Assembly (NCBI GenBank): GCA_019359095.1
Contig: JAHHHZ010000020.1
Coordinates: forward strand, 62,001-126,000
From: Pleurocapsa minor HA4230-MV1
GTDB taxonomy: Bacteria; Cyanobacteriota; Cyanobacteriia; Cyanobacteriales; Xenococcaceae
Direction of reading: 5' to 3'
Length of the DNA: 64,000 bases
Shown here: positions 25,328 to 34,480 of the stretch, piece by piece
Position numbering within the stretch: position 1 is the first letter of the stretch
Layout: every line of letters begins with the position of its first letter
Notes under the pieces: model-generated
The model's input: only the letters and a program-made list of their open reading frames with translations
Database searches by the model: none
Told to the model about the DNA's origin: nothing
Translations under genes and position numbers: made by a program

Positions 25328-28162
25328 TTAGCGACTAGGACGACTACGACGAGCCGAAAAATGACGGTAGTATAGCTTTTCCATTTCCACCCAAACAAAC
25401 ACCAACATACTAAAGCCCAAACAAATTAATATATCTGTCAAACTAAGAACGGTAGTCCCAAAGAAGTTGCGTAAAGGAGCAACGTAAATTAGTAACATTT
25501 GTAAAATAGTAGTTAAGGCGATCGCACCTAATAAATAGGGATTGGAAAAAAAGTTTAATTCTACGATCAGCCGACTATCTGAGCGAACAGCTAAGGCATG
25601 ACCCATTTGTGCTAAACAAAGGGTAGTAAACACCATTGTTTTCCAGTGATCGGGATCTGCTCCAGTAGCTCGATCGTAATTGAAAGACCATGCCATTAAA
25701 GCGATAGTTACGAGGGCGAAGATAATCCCGATTCGTACCATATATGCTCCCAAACCACGAGCAAAAATACTCTCCTGGTGATCGTAGGCTGGACGATTCA
25801 TGACATTGGATTCGGCTGGTTCTAAAGCCAAAGCCAAAGCAGGTAAACCATCGGTGACTAGGTTCATCCAGAGGATTTGCAGGGGAGAGAGGGGAACAGT
25901 TAAACCCAGTAGAGGTGCTGCGGCGATCGTTAATACCTCGCCGATATTACTACCTAAAATATATTTAATAAAGCGACGAATATTGTCATAGACTACTCTG
26001 CCTTCCTTAATCGCTGCCACGATGGTGGCAAAGTTATCATCTAGCAAAACCATGTCGCTGGCTTCTTTACTCACGTCAGTACCCGTGATACCCATTGCAA
26101 TCCCAATATTGGACTGTTTCAAAGCTGGAGCATCGTTGACTCCATCCCCTGTCATTGCCACAAATTCATTCTGTTTTTGCAGTGCTTGAACAATCCGCAG
26201 TTTATGTTCGGGAGCAACGCGAGCATATACATTAACTTGTTTAACAGATTCCTCTAATTCTTCAGCGGACATCCTGGCGATTTCTTGCCCTGAAACCACT
26301 GGCTCACCTACATTAGCAATATCTAGCTTACTAGCGATCGCCATAGCAGTTAAAGGATGATCGCCTGTAATCATAATCGGTCTAATACCTGATTGACGAC
26401 AGTTTTGCACAGCTTGTTTTACTTCCTCTCGCGGTGCATCTAACATTCCGACCAAACCTAACCAAGTAAGTCCCTGCTCATTTTCTTCTTCTGTATTTGC
26501 TGCGGGAATTTCACTCAAGAATTTATAGGCAAAACCTAAAACTCTTAAGCCTGTGCTAGCTAAATGAGCATTAGATTCGATAATCTGCTGTTTTTTTGGC
26601 TTGGTAATTGGTTCAGAATTATCTTTAATTTGCTCCTGATTAGGCTTCGTCCAAGCGATGCGATTGCATCTGTCTAAAATCAACTCAGGCGAGCCTTTGG
26701 TAAACATGACATAGGGAAATTCGCCAGGTTCTGGATTTGCCACCACAACCGACATGCGTTTGCGTTCGGCAGAAAAAGCAAACTCGTTTAAACGAGGCAT
26801 TTGCTTCTCTAATTCTGCTTTGAAAATTCCTGCTTTACCCGCTAAAACTAACAGTGCGCCTTCGGTTGGATCTCCCAGAATTGTCCACTCTACAGTTTTT
26901 TTCGTCTGGTCTTGTGAATATTGCAGCAAAGCATCGTTACACAGTACGCAAGCTTGCAACAACTTTTCGACTTCTGGCTCTTTTTCTACCTGGTGATGAT
27001 CTGGCGCTTGAAATTCTCCTGATGGTTGATAGCCTATTCCCGTAACTCCAAAGTTAAAAGAGTTTGTTTGTACCTCCTGCACAATCATCTTATTTTGGGT
27101 CAGAGTACCTGTTTTATCAGAACAAATCGTCGTCACTGAACCCAGAGTTTCCACCGCAGGTAATTTACGAATTAATGCCTGACGACGAATCATTTTTTGG
27201 GTACCAATAGCGAGAGTTACGGTTACTACAGCAGGCAATCCTTCTGGAACAACTGCTACAGCCATACTTAAAGAAGTTTCCAAGATCTCTTCAAAAATCC
27301 GCCATCCTGATGTTAGTAAACCGCCAACAGTGATCAAGAAGACTAAAGCTAAAGAACCACTAACCAGGACATTTCCTAGTTGGGTCATGCGTTTTTGCAG
27401 AGGAGTTTCTTCCGCTTCTACCCCTTGCAACATCGTGGCAATTTTACCAATTTCGGTGTCCATCCCCGTTTTGGTAACGATCGCTTTACCTCGACCTTGA
27501 AACACTTGTGTACCTTTGAAGATCAGGTTTAATTGATCCCCTAAAGGAGCATCTTCTGGGAAAATAGGATCGGCATTTTTATTAACAGCCGTAGCCTCGC
27601 CTGTGAGGGTAGACTCGTTAATCTGTAAGTTTTGCGTCTCAAGCAAATGACCATCCGCAGCTATTTGTACTCCTGCTTCTAAAAATACGATATCTCCTGG
27701 AACCAACTCTTTAGCATCGACTTCTTGAGTTATACCGTCGCGGGTCACCTTCACCGAAGAAGAAGAGAGACGTTTGAGAGCAGCTAAAGCTTGTTCGGCT
27801 CTACTTTCTTGAACATAGCCTAAGATGCCATTTAAAATGACAATCGTGAAAATTGCGATGGAATCTTTGGGAAAAGCACCCTTGCGCAGATCGAGGACTG
27901 CCGAAATTATGGCGATCGCAATCAGCATTACCAACATAATATTGGTAAACTGCTCGTACAAAATAGTTAACTTTCCTCGTCCATCTGTCTGTTTGAGTTC
28001 GTTCTCACCAAAATATGTTTGTCTTTGAATAACTTCGTTACTGTTCAAACCAGCAATCGGGTCGCTTTCGAGTAATTCAATTGCTTGTTGAGAGCTAAGA
28101 GTATGCCAATCTTTTGTACTTGTAGATGTACTCAAGACACTTGAAGTAGTTTTAGAATTCAT
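25328..28162 (-). CDS. pacL: P2-type cation ATPase (Ca2+ pump, PacL-like)
   Basis: A 944-residue P-type ATPase of the SERCA/PMR1 type. It has an N-terminal cation ATPase domain (WHTLSSQQAIELLESD), TGEA in the actuator, PEGLPAVVTVTLAIG in helix 4, phosphorylation motif CSDKTGTLTQNKM, and TGDGVNDAPALKQSNIGIAMG. Six hydrophobic helices follow at the C-terminus (WMNLVTDGLPALALALEP). It moves Ca2+, or less likely other divalent cations, out of the cytoplasm. The gene is alone on its strand, with repeats on its 3' side. The symbol is by homology to cyanobacterial PacL. Confidence 0.9.
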   Translation of the reverse strand: MNSKTTSSVLSTSTSTKDWHTLSSQQAIELLESDPIAGLNSNEVIQRQTYFGENELKQTDGRGKLTILYEQFTNIMLVMLIAIAIISAVLDLRKGAFPKDSIAIFTIVILNGILGYVQESRAEQALAALKRLSSSSVKVTRDGITQEVDAKELVPGDIVFLEAGVQIAADGHLLETQNLQINESTLTGEATAVNKNADPIFPEDAPLGDQLNLIFKGTQVFQGRGKAIVTKTGMDTEIGKIATMLQGVEAEETPLQKRMTQLGNVLVSGSLALVFLITVGGLLTSGWRIFEEILETSLSMAVAVVPEGLPAVVTVTLAIGTQKMIRRQALIRKLPAVETLGSVTTICSDKTGTLTQNKMIVQEVQTNSFNFGVTGIGYQPSGEFQAPDHHQVEKEPEVEKLLQACVLCNDALLQYSQDQTKKTVEWTILGDPTEGALLVLAGKAGIFKAELEKQMPRLNEFAFSAERKRMSVVVANPEPGEFPYVMFTKGSPELILDRCNRIAWTKPNQEQIKDNSEPITKPKKQQIIESNAHLASTGLRVLGFAYKFLSEIPAANTEEENEQGLTWLGLVGMLDAPREEVKQAVQNCRQSGIRPIMITGDHPLTAMAIASKLDIANVGEPVVSGQEIARMSAEELEESVKQVNVYARVAPEHKLRIVQALQKQNEFVAMTGDGVNDAPALKQSNIGIAMGITGTDVSKEASDMVLLDDNFATIVAAIKEGRVVYDNIRRFIKYILGSNIGEVLTIAAAPLLGLTVPLSPLQILWMNLVTDGLPALALALEPAESNVMNRPAYDHQESIFARGLGAYMVRIGIIFALVTIALMAWSFNYDRATGADPDHWKTMVFTTLCLAQMGHALAVRSDSRLIVELNFFSNPYLLGAIALTTILQMLLIYVAPLRNFFGTTVLSLTDILICLGFSMLVFVWVEMEKLYYRHFSARRSRPSR

Positions 28163-28428
28163 CGCTTAGGGCAGTTTTAATCGCTTGAGAAAGCAAAGTA
28201 TTTAGGTAAGACTTATTACGAAGACTCATCTTAACATTCTAGTCAAATGTTTTTTGATGTAAAGAAGGTAGTGTTAAGTTACGCGATCGCGATTAATAAT
28301 TTTTATCCCAGCCCCAGCATGTTTAATTAAGATTTAAAAAGTGTAGTAGCATCAATTAAAAAGCCAGTAGAACATTTTTTTGTCTCTACTAGCTTGTCTT
28401 GGGAAGATTAATTTTTACTGTTTAACTA

Positions 28429-28578
28429 TCAAGAATATTTCTGGGAGTCATCGCCAGGTTCTCCACTAAATGGCTGCACTCCAGTTTTTGGATAGTCATC
28501 GTCTGTAGGTTTAAAAAGTCTTGAAACTCCATCCCAAAGATATTGAACTGTGCTTTGCATCCATGTAAAAATCTTCAT
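28429..28578 (-). CDS. 49-residue conserved-type small protein
   Basis: A short gene with an ATG at 28578 and a stop at 28429-28431. The product starts MKIFTWMQSTVQYLWDGV and continues SRLFKPTDDDYPKTGVQPF to an acidic end GDDSQKYS. AAGGTAA lies about 7 bases upstream as a possible Shine-Dalgarno. The amphipathic aromatic N-terminus followed by the DDDYP-TGVQPF segment has the look of a conserved small protein rather than chance. It follows the Ca2+ pump gene's start by 266 bases upstream; function unknown. Confidence 0.6.
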   Translation of the reverse strand: MKIFTWMQSTVQYLWDGVSRLFKPTDDDYPKTGVQPFSGEPGDDSQKYS

Positions 28579-28866
28579 ATCTTTTACCTTTTTAATTTAT
28601 TATTTAGCTCGGATGTCTTGGTTGAACTGCCAACTTGTCAAATGGGATAGTCTTTAAATTTTTTCTGCTCGTGGAACATTACGGTTAAGCTATCCATCGT
28701 GAAATTGAGCAAGAATTTAGTTCTTTGGTTTAAGAGTATTGATAAAATTTGAAGATTTTGTGAGGATGACCAAAGATTTACTTTATTTACCTATTGATTA
28801 CCACCATAAATCTCTGGAGTATTGGTGTTGTTATAATTTGCAGGCTGTGCAAAATTATTTGGCTTA
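28579..28866. other. Intergenic spacer before the second MITE-like element
   Basis: About 290 AT-rich bases. I see no gene, RNA or clear promoter here. With the element at 28867-29073 and the following 150 bases it makes up the gap before the ammonium transporter. Confidence 0.35.
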
Positions 28867-29073
28867 GAGGATGTCTGAGAACTCAATTCGGTTATGCTTA
28901 GACCCTAGCAGATCCCCCCTAGCCCGCTTTAACAAGGGGGGAATCGGAATCAAAGTCCCCCTTAACAAGGGGAGCCACTGCGGTCTTGGGGTCTCCCCAA
29001 GTAGAGCAAGTGGCATGGATTTAGGGGGATCTACCCACTGGAAACGGAGCAATTAGACTTTTCAGATATCCTC
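28867..29073. mobile_element. MITE-like element with TTA target duplication (207 bp)
   Basis: The left end GAGGATGTCTGAGAA and the reverse complement of the right end, GAGGATATCTGAAAA, form an imperfect terminal inverted repeat. Direct repeats TTA flank it (28864-28866 and 29074-29076). Three-base TNA duplications are typical of the IS1031 group of the IS5 family. Inside, AGATCCCCC (28910) and GGGGGATCT (29024) form a second inverted pair enclosing CCCCTTAACAAGGGG and CTTGGGGTCTCCCCAAG hairpins. The reading frames over it are not protein-like. Confidence 0.7.
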
Positions 29074-29231
29074 TTAAGCAATCCAGGTTCAACTTAATCC
29101 TAATTTTGTATATATTCATCAGTTGCTTAAAACATAAGTTGCACATAAAACATGTCCTTCAAAAATTCAGTATTGAAATATACAAAAGACGGGAAGCTAA
29201 AAGCTATATAAGTGACAGATCAGCGAATATT

Positions 29232-30677
29232 ATGTTGTTTTCCAGACAAATGACTTTATTTTGGCTAAAAAATATGCTCAAAAAAAAATCGATTTACATA
29301 GTGATTATTGCAAATGCTATTTTGTTTGCTTTAGTCATGCCTCCTGCTTTAGCACAAGAATCTACTAACCCAATTGATTTAGGCGATACAGCTTGGATGC
29401 TTATGGCTACGGGGTTAGTTTTACTAATGACTCCAGGATTAGCGTTTTTTTATGGTGGCTTAGTTCGTTCTCGCAATGTTCTCAACACTATGATGATGAG
29501 CTTTGTTTCCATGGCGCTAATCGGCGTCACTTGGTGTTTATTTGGCTATAGTCTCGCTTTTGATGTCACTATTACTGATGCTCAGCCTTTTGGTCAAGGA
29601 ATACAAGCTTTTATTGGTGGAATTGATTGGTTCTTTCTTAATGGAGTGACGGCTACAGAACCCGATCCCATTGGCTATGCGCCGACTATTCCTCATCAAC
29701 TGTTTATGGCGTACCAGTTGACTTTTGCCATCATCACTCCCGCCTTAATTTCTGGAGCGATCGTCGAAAGAATTAGCTTTAAAGCCTATTTTTGGTTTTT
29801 ATTACTTTGGTCAACTTTTCTTTACTCACCACTGGCTCATTGGGTATGGGGAAAAGGCTGGATTGGTGCCATGGGAGCGCTTGATTTTGCAGGAGGGACA
29901 GTAGTTCATATTAGTTCTGGAGTGTCTGCTGTTGTTGCTGCCTATATGATTGGGCCTCGTCGTAGTTTTACCACACAGCCTTATGCGCCACATAATGTTC
30001 CCTATGTCTTATTGGGAATAGGGTTGCTTTGGTTTGGTTGGTTTGGCTTTAATGGTGGCAGTGCCTTGGGTTCAGGTTCTTTAGCAACCACTGCTTTGGT
30101 AAACACTTTCATCTCAGCTTCTGCCGCTGGTTTAACTTGGTTAATCGTTGAATGGATACTGCAAAAGAAAGCAACTGCAATTGGTATTGCTAGTGGCTTT
30201 TTGGCTGGATTAGTCGGCATTACTCCAGCAGCAGGCTTTGTTCTGCCAATTGGAGCAATATTAATCGGTTCAATTACCTCAGTTTGTTGCTTTTTCGCAG
30301 TTAGTCTCAGAATTAAATTAAAATTCGATGACTCTTTAGATACGTTTCCGATTCACGGATTCGGTGGCACAGTGGGAGCAATCTTAACTGGTGTCTTTGC
30401 TACTAAGCAGGTAAATGCAGCGGGTAACGATGGTTTGCTGTTTGGCAATCCAGGGTTAGTCTGGATTCAGTTTCAATCAGTTGTTGCTACCTATGTCTTT
30501 GCTGCTGTTGGCACTTTTGTGATTTTGAAACTCTTGTCGTTGATTATGCCTTTGAGGGTAAAACAAGATATAGAGCAGCAGGGATTAGATGTACCTGAAC
30601 ATGGAGAAGATGCTTACGGACAAGAATTTGAATACAATTCTGGTATGCCTACTGATTCAAAAACTATTGCTTCTTAA
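29232..30677 (+). CDS. amt: Ammonium transporter (Amt family)
   Basis: About 481 residues from the ATG at 29232; ATGs at 29250 and 29274 are also possible and the last gives a cleaner signal peptide. A signal sequence (IYIVIIANAILFALVMPPALAQ) precedes the Amt core with eleven helices. Diagnostic features are DTAWMLMATGLVLLMTPGLAFFYGGLVR, SPLAHWVWG with one pore histidine, and FPIHGFGGTVGAILTG with the second. It brings ammonium across the cytoplasmic membrane. There is no adjacent glnB/glnK. Expression is likely nitrogen-controlled in cyanobacteria, but I could not confirm an NtcA site. Confidence 0.94.
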   Translation: MLFSRQMTLFWLKNMLKKKSIYIVIIANAILFALVMPPALAQESTNPIDLGDTAWMLMATGLVLLMTPGLAFFYGGLVRSRNVLNTMMMSFVSMALIGVTWCLFGYSLAFDVTITDAQPFGQGIQAFIGGIDWFFLNGVTATEPDPIGYAPTIPHQLFMAYQLTFAIITPALISGAIVERISFKAYFWFLLLWSTFLYSPLAHWVWGKGWIGAMGALDFAGGTVVHISSGVSAVVAAYMIGPRRSFTTQPYAPHNVPYVLLGIGLLWFGWFGFNGGSALGSGSLATTALVNTFISASAAGLTWLIVEWILQKKATAIGIASGFLAGLVGITPAAGFVLPIGAILIGSITSVCCFFAVSLRIKLKFDDSLDTFPIHGFGGTVGAILTGVFATKQVNAAGNDGLLFGNPGLVWIQFQSVVATYVFAAVGTFVILKLLSLIMPLRVKQDIEQQGLDVPEHGEDAYGQEFEYNSGMPTDSKTIAS

Positions 30678-30825
30678 GTTTCCGATCGATAATGTCAAAA
30701 TTGGCAACAAATATTTTTCAAGAATATTTTTAAAATTTAGACTCAAGATAACCCTAGTCGTTTTTAATCAAAGTATTAGAGATCTTGGCGATGCTTGAGT
30801 CAATTTTTTAGTTCGATATTTTAAA

Positions 30826-31458
30826 TTAGTTTTTCCTTGATGATCGATGCTTGAGATGAGAGCGATCGCTCAACTTTTTCAGTTTTGGCCCTTGTGCGCA
30901 AAATTCGACTATACTCAGAGCAGCAACAGGCATGTCTATGCGATCGCGATACCGTCCTACATCTATGCCTAGCAGAGAACACAACATGATCCTAATAGTG
31001 GCTTTGTGAGAAACAATTAGCACATTACCAGATTGATAAGTCTTCTCAATTTCTTCAATGACTTCAGAACTACGCCGAGCAATATCAATCGCTCTTTCGC
31101 CATCAGGGGGAGAATTCCAACCAGGTTCGGATTGCCAACGCACATATTTGTCGTGATCTTGCTGGTTAACTTGGGCGGGGGTTTTACCTTCCCATTGACC
31201 AAAGTTTATTTCTTTTAAGCCATCCCTTAGCTGCATTTTTAGCCCTATTCGATCGCACAAAGGTTGAGCTGTAGCTATAGTACGAATCATCGGACTAGAA
31301 AAAATCGCTGTCCAGTGCAGATTAGAATAAGTAACAGCGAAGTCTTTTGCCATAATTACTCCTGTTGCGGTCAACTCTATATCGGTAGTTCCACAGAAGT
31401 CATCTGTCTTACTAGCAACGGTTTCACCATGTCTTAAAAAAAATAGATTGAGAGTCAT
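30826..31458 (-). CDS. Histidine phosphatase family protein (phosphoglycerate-mutase-like)
   Basis: A 210-residue enzyme with the phospho-histidine motif LRHGE near residue 10 and the second catalytic histidine in VLIVSHKATIRIM. The acid residue region NFGQWEGKTPAQV is also typical. Members include alpha-ribazole phosphatase and other small-molecule phosphatases; the sequence does not choose among them. It ends in a basic tail (LKHRSSRKN). No operon partner is seen. Confidence 0.87.
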   Translation of the reverse strand: MTLNLFFLRHGETVASKTDDFCGTTDIELTATGVIMAKDFAVTYSNLHWTAIFSSPMIRTIATAQPLCDRIGLKMQLRDGLKEINFGQWEGKTPAQVNQQDHDKYVRWQSEPGWNSPPDGERAIDIARRSSEVIEEIEKTYQSGNVLIVSHKATIRIMLCSLLGIDVGRYRDRIDMPVAALSIVEFCAQGPKLKKLSDRSHLKHRSSRKN

Positions 31459-31677
31459 TAATGATAGTTTTGATAGTTTTCCTCACAGGTTGACAACCCT
31501 TTGTTTTGGGTTTTCCTCTTTATCTTACTTCGATCACAAGTATTATTTATTTGTGATTAAGTAATAAAGCCAATCTGTCTTTAGTTGGATTGTAATTTAT
31601 ATCAATAGCTGGATTAAAGTTAGTCAATAATTTAGTTCAATGTAAATTACACTTTAACAAAATAACTAAAGATAATC

Positions 31678-31965
31678 ATGAGTAATCAAGAACATGAAAG
31701 AGTATATCGCGAAAGTAATAGCGAAGAAGGATTTCGCACTGCTAATAAAGGCGATATCGTTGATGATTCCAAATCTTTAGAAGAGAAAAAAGAGCAAGTT
31801 GCAGTAGATAGCTGGGACATTGCTGGTCACGTAAAAGTTCCTACTTACTTTACTGTAGAAGAAGATGGGGAAGAAAAAGCATTACACCATGTTAAAGATG
31901 CAGACGAAATTTCTGATGTTATTCGCCAAGCTAGAGTTGATGAAGATGGCGATCGCAAATGGTAA
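31678..31965 (+). CDS. Acidic hydrophilic hypothetical protein (95 aa)
   Basis: A 95-residue protein rich in Glu, Asp, Lys and Ser, with no hydrophobic core segment in its first half, so likely disordered there. The second half (WDIAGHVKVPTYFTVEEDGEEKALHHVKD) may form a small fold. It opens a block of small hydrophilic genes of stress type. No domain recognised. Confidence 0.65.
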   Translation: MSNQEHERVYRESNSEEGFRTANKGDIVDDSKSLEEKKEQVAVDSWDIAGHVKVPTYFTVEEDGEEKALHHVKDADEISDVIRQARVDEDGDRKW

Positions 31966-32288
31966 TTAACGCTTAATGCTAGTTTAATTAGCTACCAAGA
32001 GCTTTAATTAAATTTTAATTGTATTAAGCTCTTAGATGTTTTCCTGTGCCAAATATGTCTTTTTGCCATAATTGCGAGCAGGAATTCATCGTCCAATTAA
32101 TTTAAACTAGCTTGATTATAGTGTTGTAAGATTCTCTTTTACAAACCATATATCATTAGAGAGATGTCGAGAAAAAAGCAACGCAATAATATTGTACAGG
32201 TGAATGTTTTACGACAATTAATAAAAAACATTCATCAAATCTAAATCTTATAATTTTAAACTTAAAGCAAATCTAAACAGGAGTTTTT
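31966..32288. other. Intergenic region with a hairpin and a 26-codon open frame
   Basis: The region holds ATG at 32164 followed by 26 codons (MSRKKQRNNIVQVNVLRQLI...) and a stop at 32242. A stem TGAATGTTTT with AAAACATTCA lies within it. The peptide is too short to call a gene; it could be a transposase N-terminal fragment or chance. Nothing else is seen. Confidence 0.3.
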
Positions 32289-32771
32289 ATGAATTTATCT
32301 AAATTAACTGCTGCTACTATTCTTGCTCTGACAATTGCTTTACCTACTGGTCAAGTATTAAGTCAGGAAAAAGAGCAAACTGTAGACACGAATCTTAACC
32401 AAGCTGGTGAAAATTTGCAGGAGGCAGGAAAAGCTCTCGGCAATAGTGTAGAAAATACAGGAGAAGCCGCTAAACAAGGTCTAGAAAATACAGGAGAAGC
32501 TGTTGAAGAAGACCTAAATAATGCTGGACAAGCGGTTGAACGCAACTATAACCAAGTTGAAGAAAATGTAAATGAGACTGCCGCTGATGCAGAAGAAAAT
32601 GTCAACCAAGCTACTAATGCAATTGAGGAAGAATCTAACTGGGGTTGGCTAGGTCTTTTAGGTCTTTTAGGTCTATTTGGTTTAGCTGGGAAAAATAGAA
32701 GAACTGAAGTAGTACATCGCGATTTAGATCCTCTAGACCATAACGAAGTTAACCGTACCACTGCATTATAA
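32289..32771 (+). CDS. Exported protein with WGxxGxxG C-terminal anchor
   Basis: A 160-residue protein. It has a signal peptide (LTAATILALTIALPTGQVLSQ), then about 90 residues of imperfect 11-residue amphipathic helical repeats (NTGEAAKQGLENTGEAVEED), and a C-terminal WGWLGLLGLLGLFGLAG helix followed by basic KNRR, the WGxxGxxG anchor. The repeats look like those in LEA-type or apolipoprotein-like proteins. A Shine-Dalgarno AGGAG precedes the ATG and a strong terminator follows. It is probably located at the cell envelope; exact role unknown. Confidence 0.82.
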   Translation: MNLSKLTAATILALTIALPTGQVLSQEKEQTVDTNLNQAGENLQEAGKALGNSVENTGEAAKQGLENTGEAVEEDLNNAGQAVERNYNQVEENVNETAADAEENVNQATNAIEEESNWGWLGLLGLLGLFGLAGKNRRTEVVHRDLDPLDHNEVNRTTAL

Positions 32772-32873
32772 ATCACTGATTGTAGATTGGGTTAATAATA
32801 TATAGCTCAATCTACAACTTGAGTTATATATTAAATCGTTTTAATTAGCTTACTAATAGCTTAACTATTTTTC

Positions 32874-32907
32874 AAGGGCGAACTTTTGTTCGCCCTTAGG
32901 TTTTTTT
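32874..32907 (+). terminator. Rho-independent terminator after the WGxxGxxG gene
   Basis: The perfect stem AAGGGCGAA / TTCGCCCTT with a 6-base loop (CTTTTG) is followed by AGG and seven T. It lies about 100 bases after the stop. Confidence 0.85.
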
Positions 32908-33006
32908 GGCTATTTTTTCTAGAAAACTAATAAGCATGTAAAAACAGTAGTTAGTTACTTAAAGTAATTCCTAACCACTGTGAAAATATCAAAAAATTAT
33001 GTTTAT

Positions 33007-33225
33007 TTAACGAGCTTCAGTACCTTGATTTGGGTTACCAGGAACTTTGTTGCCTCCAGGAGCTTCAGGTGTCGCGCCAGAACGCGTGTCCTGATTTGAA
33101 CCTTGCCCAGTTTTGCGTAGACCAGGCTCGATGGTAGTTTGCTTTCCACCATCTCCCATAGGAGTTGTTTCTTCCTTCTCTTCTTCTTGCTTAGGTGTGT
33201 TGTCCATATTGTCCATATTGTCCAT
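33007..33225 (-). CDS. Small disordered hypothetical protein with tandem MDN start
   Basis: A 72-residue protein rich in Gly, Pro, Glu, Thr and Asn, with no hydrophobic stretch, so probably disordered. The gene opens with ATGGACAAT three times in tandem (33199-33225), giving MDNMDNMDN. A Shine-Dalgarno AAGGAAC precedes the first ATG. The remainder reads KQEEEKEETTPMGDGGKQ and later GATPEAPGGNKVPGNPNQG. It faces the PRC-barrel gene on the opposite strand. Confidence 0.6.
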   Translation of the reverse strand: MDNMDNMDNTPKQEEEKEETTPMGDGGKQTTIEPGLRKTGQGSNQDTRSGATPEAPGGNKVPGNPNQGTEAR

Positions 33226-33507
33226 GTTTTTTAAGTTCCTTTTCTTTTTAATACTATTAGTAATTATTGATAATAATATGGTCGAGCAAACCTATCTAAA
33301 GATATAGAAAGAGGATTTACGGTCAAAATAAAACTCTATCTATTAGAAAAACACTAAATATTTAAAGATTGTCAATACAAATATTTATTGATTTATATCT
33401 TAAGACATATTAACTATTGTTTTTATCTATTTCATAGGTTAGATGGAAAAATATTGACTAATTACTAACATGAATTCAGTAAATAAATTAAACATAGGAG
33501 TATATCT

Positions 33508-34395
33508 ATGGCTTTAGCTAAAATCGCAGACTTATATCCCAATTATAAAGAAGATATTTTTGGCGGTGAAGATATTAAAAGTTTCTCTGTTTATGACCAC
33601 ACTAACGATAAAATTGGTTCAGTTTATGACATTATTGTCGATGAATCAGGAAAGTTTCGTTATTTAGTTATTGACACTGGTTTTTGGGTTTTTGGAAAAA
33701 AAGTTTTGCTACCCGTAGGTAGAGCTAGCATTGATTATGCCCAAGAAAGAATCTATGCCAAAGACTTGACCAAAGAACAGGTGGAAAGTCTGCCACAATA
33801 TGACGATAATATGACAATCGACTACGACTACGAAGAAAGAGTCAGAACAGTCTATCGAGGCGTCGAATACGACAAGGACAACCCTGCTTATCTCAACGAA
33901 AATGCAGCAACAGGTTACGATAGTAGCGCCTATAATCGTGATACCTACAGTCATGATCGTGAACCGAGTCTTTACGCTCATAATGAAATGGACACAGATG
34001 ATCGTAAAAGCCTCAAGCTGTATGAAGAGCGTTTAGTAGCCAATAAAGAACGTTTCTTAGCTGGCACCGTCAAAGTTGGCAAAAGAGTTGAAACAGAAAC
34101 TGCTAATGTATCCGTGCCTGTGGAAAGAGAAAGAGTCGTGATTGAGCGCACTACTCCTACTAGCGGTAGAGCAGTTAGCCCTGGTGAAGCTACCTTTAGT
34201 GACACCGAAGTAGCTCGCATCGAAGTTTATGAAGAAACTGCTGATATTGAAAAGCAGGCTTTTGTACGTGAAGAAGTCAATGTACACAAAGAAGTAGAAC
34301 AAGAGACTGTAACTGCTAGAGAAACAATCCGTCGTGAAGAACTAGAAATCGAAAACGATGGTGATACAGTCATCAATCGAGATCCTCAAGTTTAA
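33508..34395 (+). CDS. PRC-barrel plus DUF2382 (YsnF/AvaK-type) stress protein
   Basis: A 295-residue protein. An N-terminal PRC-barrel covers about residues 20-95 (IKSFSVYDHTNDKIGSVYD, YLVIDTGFWVFGKKVLLPVG). An acidic linker leads to a DUF2382 domain from about residue 170 (LYEERLVANKERFLAGTVKVG, ETANVSVPVERERVVIERT, VREEVNVHKEVEQ). A Shine-Dalgarno AGGAG precedes the ATG. Proteins of this design occur in stress responses in many bacteria and cyanobacteria. A second DUF2382-type gene follows 85 bases downstream, so they may act together. Confidence 0.88.
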   Translation: MALAKIADLYPNYKEDIFGGEDIKSFSVYDHTNDKIGSVYDIIVDESGKFRYLVIDTGFWVFGKKVLLPVGRASIDYAQERIYAKDLTKEQVESLPQYDDNMTIDYDYEERVRTVYRGVEYDKDNPAYLNENAATGYDSSAYNRDTYSHDREPSLYAHNEMDTDDRKSLKLYEERLVANKERFLAGTVKVGKRVETETANVSVPVERERVVIERTTPTSGRAVSPGEATFSDTEVARIEVYEETADIEKQAFVREEVNVHKEVEQETVTARETIRREELEIENDGDTVINRDPQV

Positions 34396-34422
34396 ATACT
34401 TCCAGTGTAAAGGTTAATTAAT

Positions 34423-34449
34423 ACAGGTAGGGTAGCTTATTCTACCTGT
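34423..34449 (+). terminator. Hairpin between the two DUF2382 genes
   Basis: The stem ACAGGTAG / CTACCTGT with an 11-base loop is followed by GTTTATTTA, a weak T-rich run. It lies downstream of the PRC-barrel gene and could terminate or partially attenuate transcription into the next gene. Confidence 0.5.
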
Positions 34450-34480
34450 GTTTATTTACAATCGACATAATATTAATAAT

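Noticed and set aside
28864-29056. Overlapping open frames of about 62 codons on both strands
   Set aside because: They lie wholly within the MITE-like element; open frames on both strands come from its palindromic G/C-rich content.
31966-32288. A 26-codon frame at 32164 as a gene or transposase start
   Set aside because: Too short, no Shine-Dalgarno of note and no clear family match; kept only as a remark.
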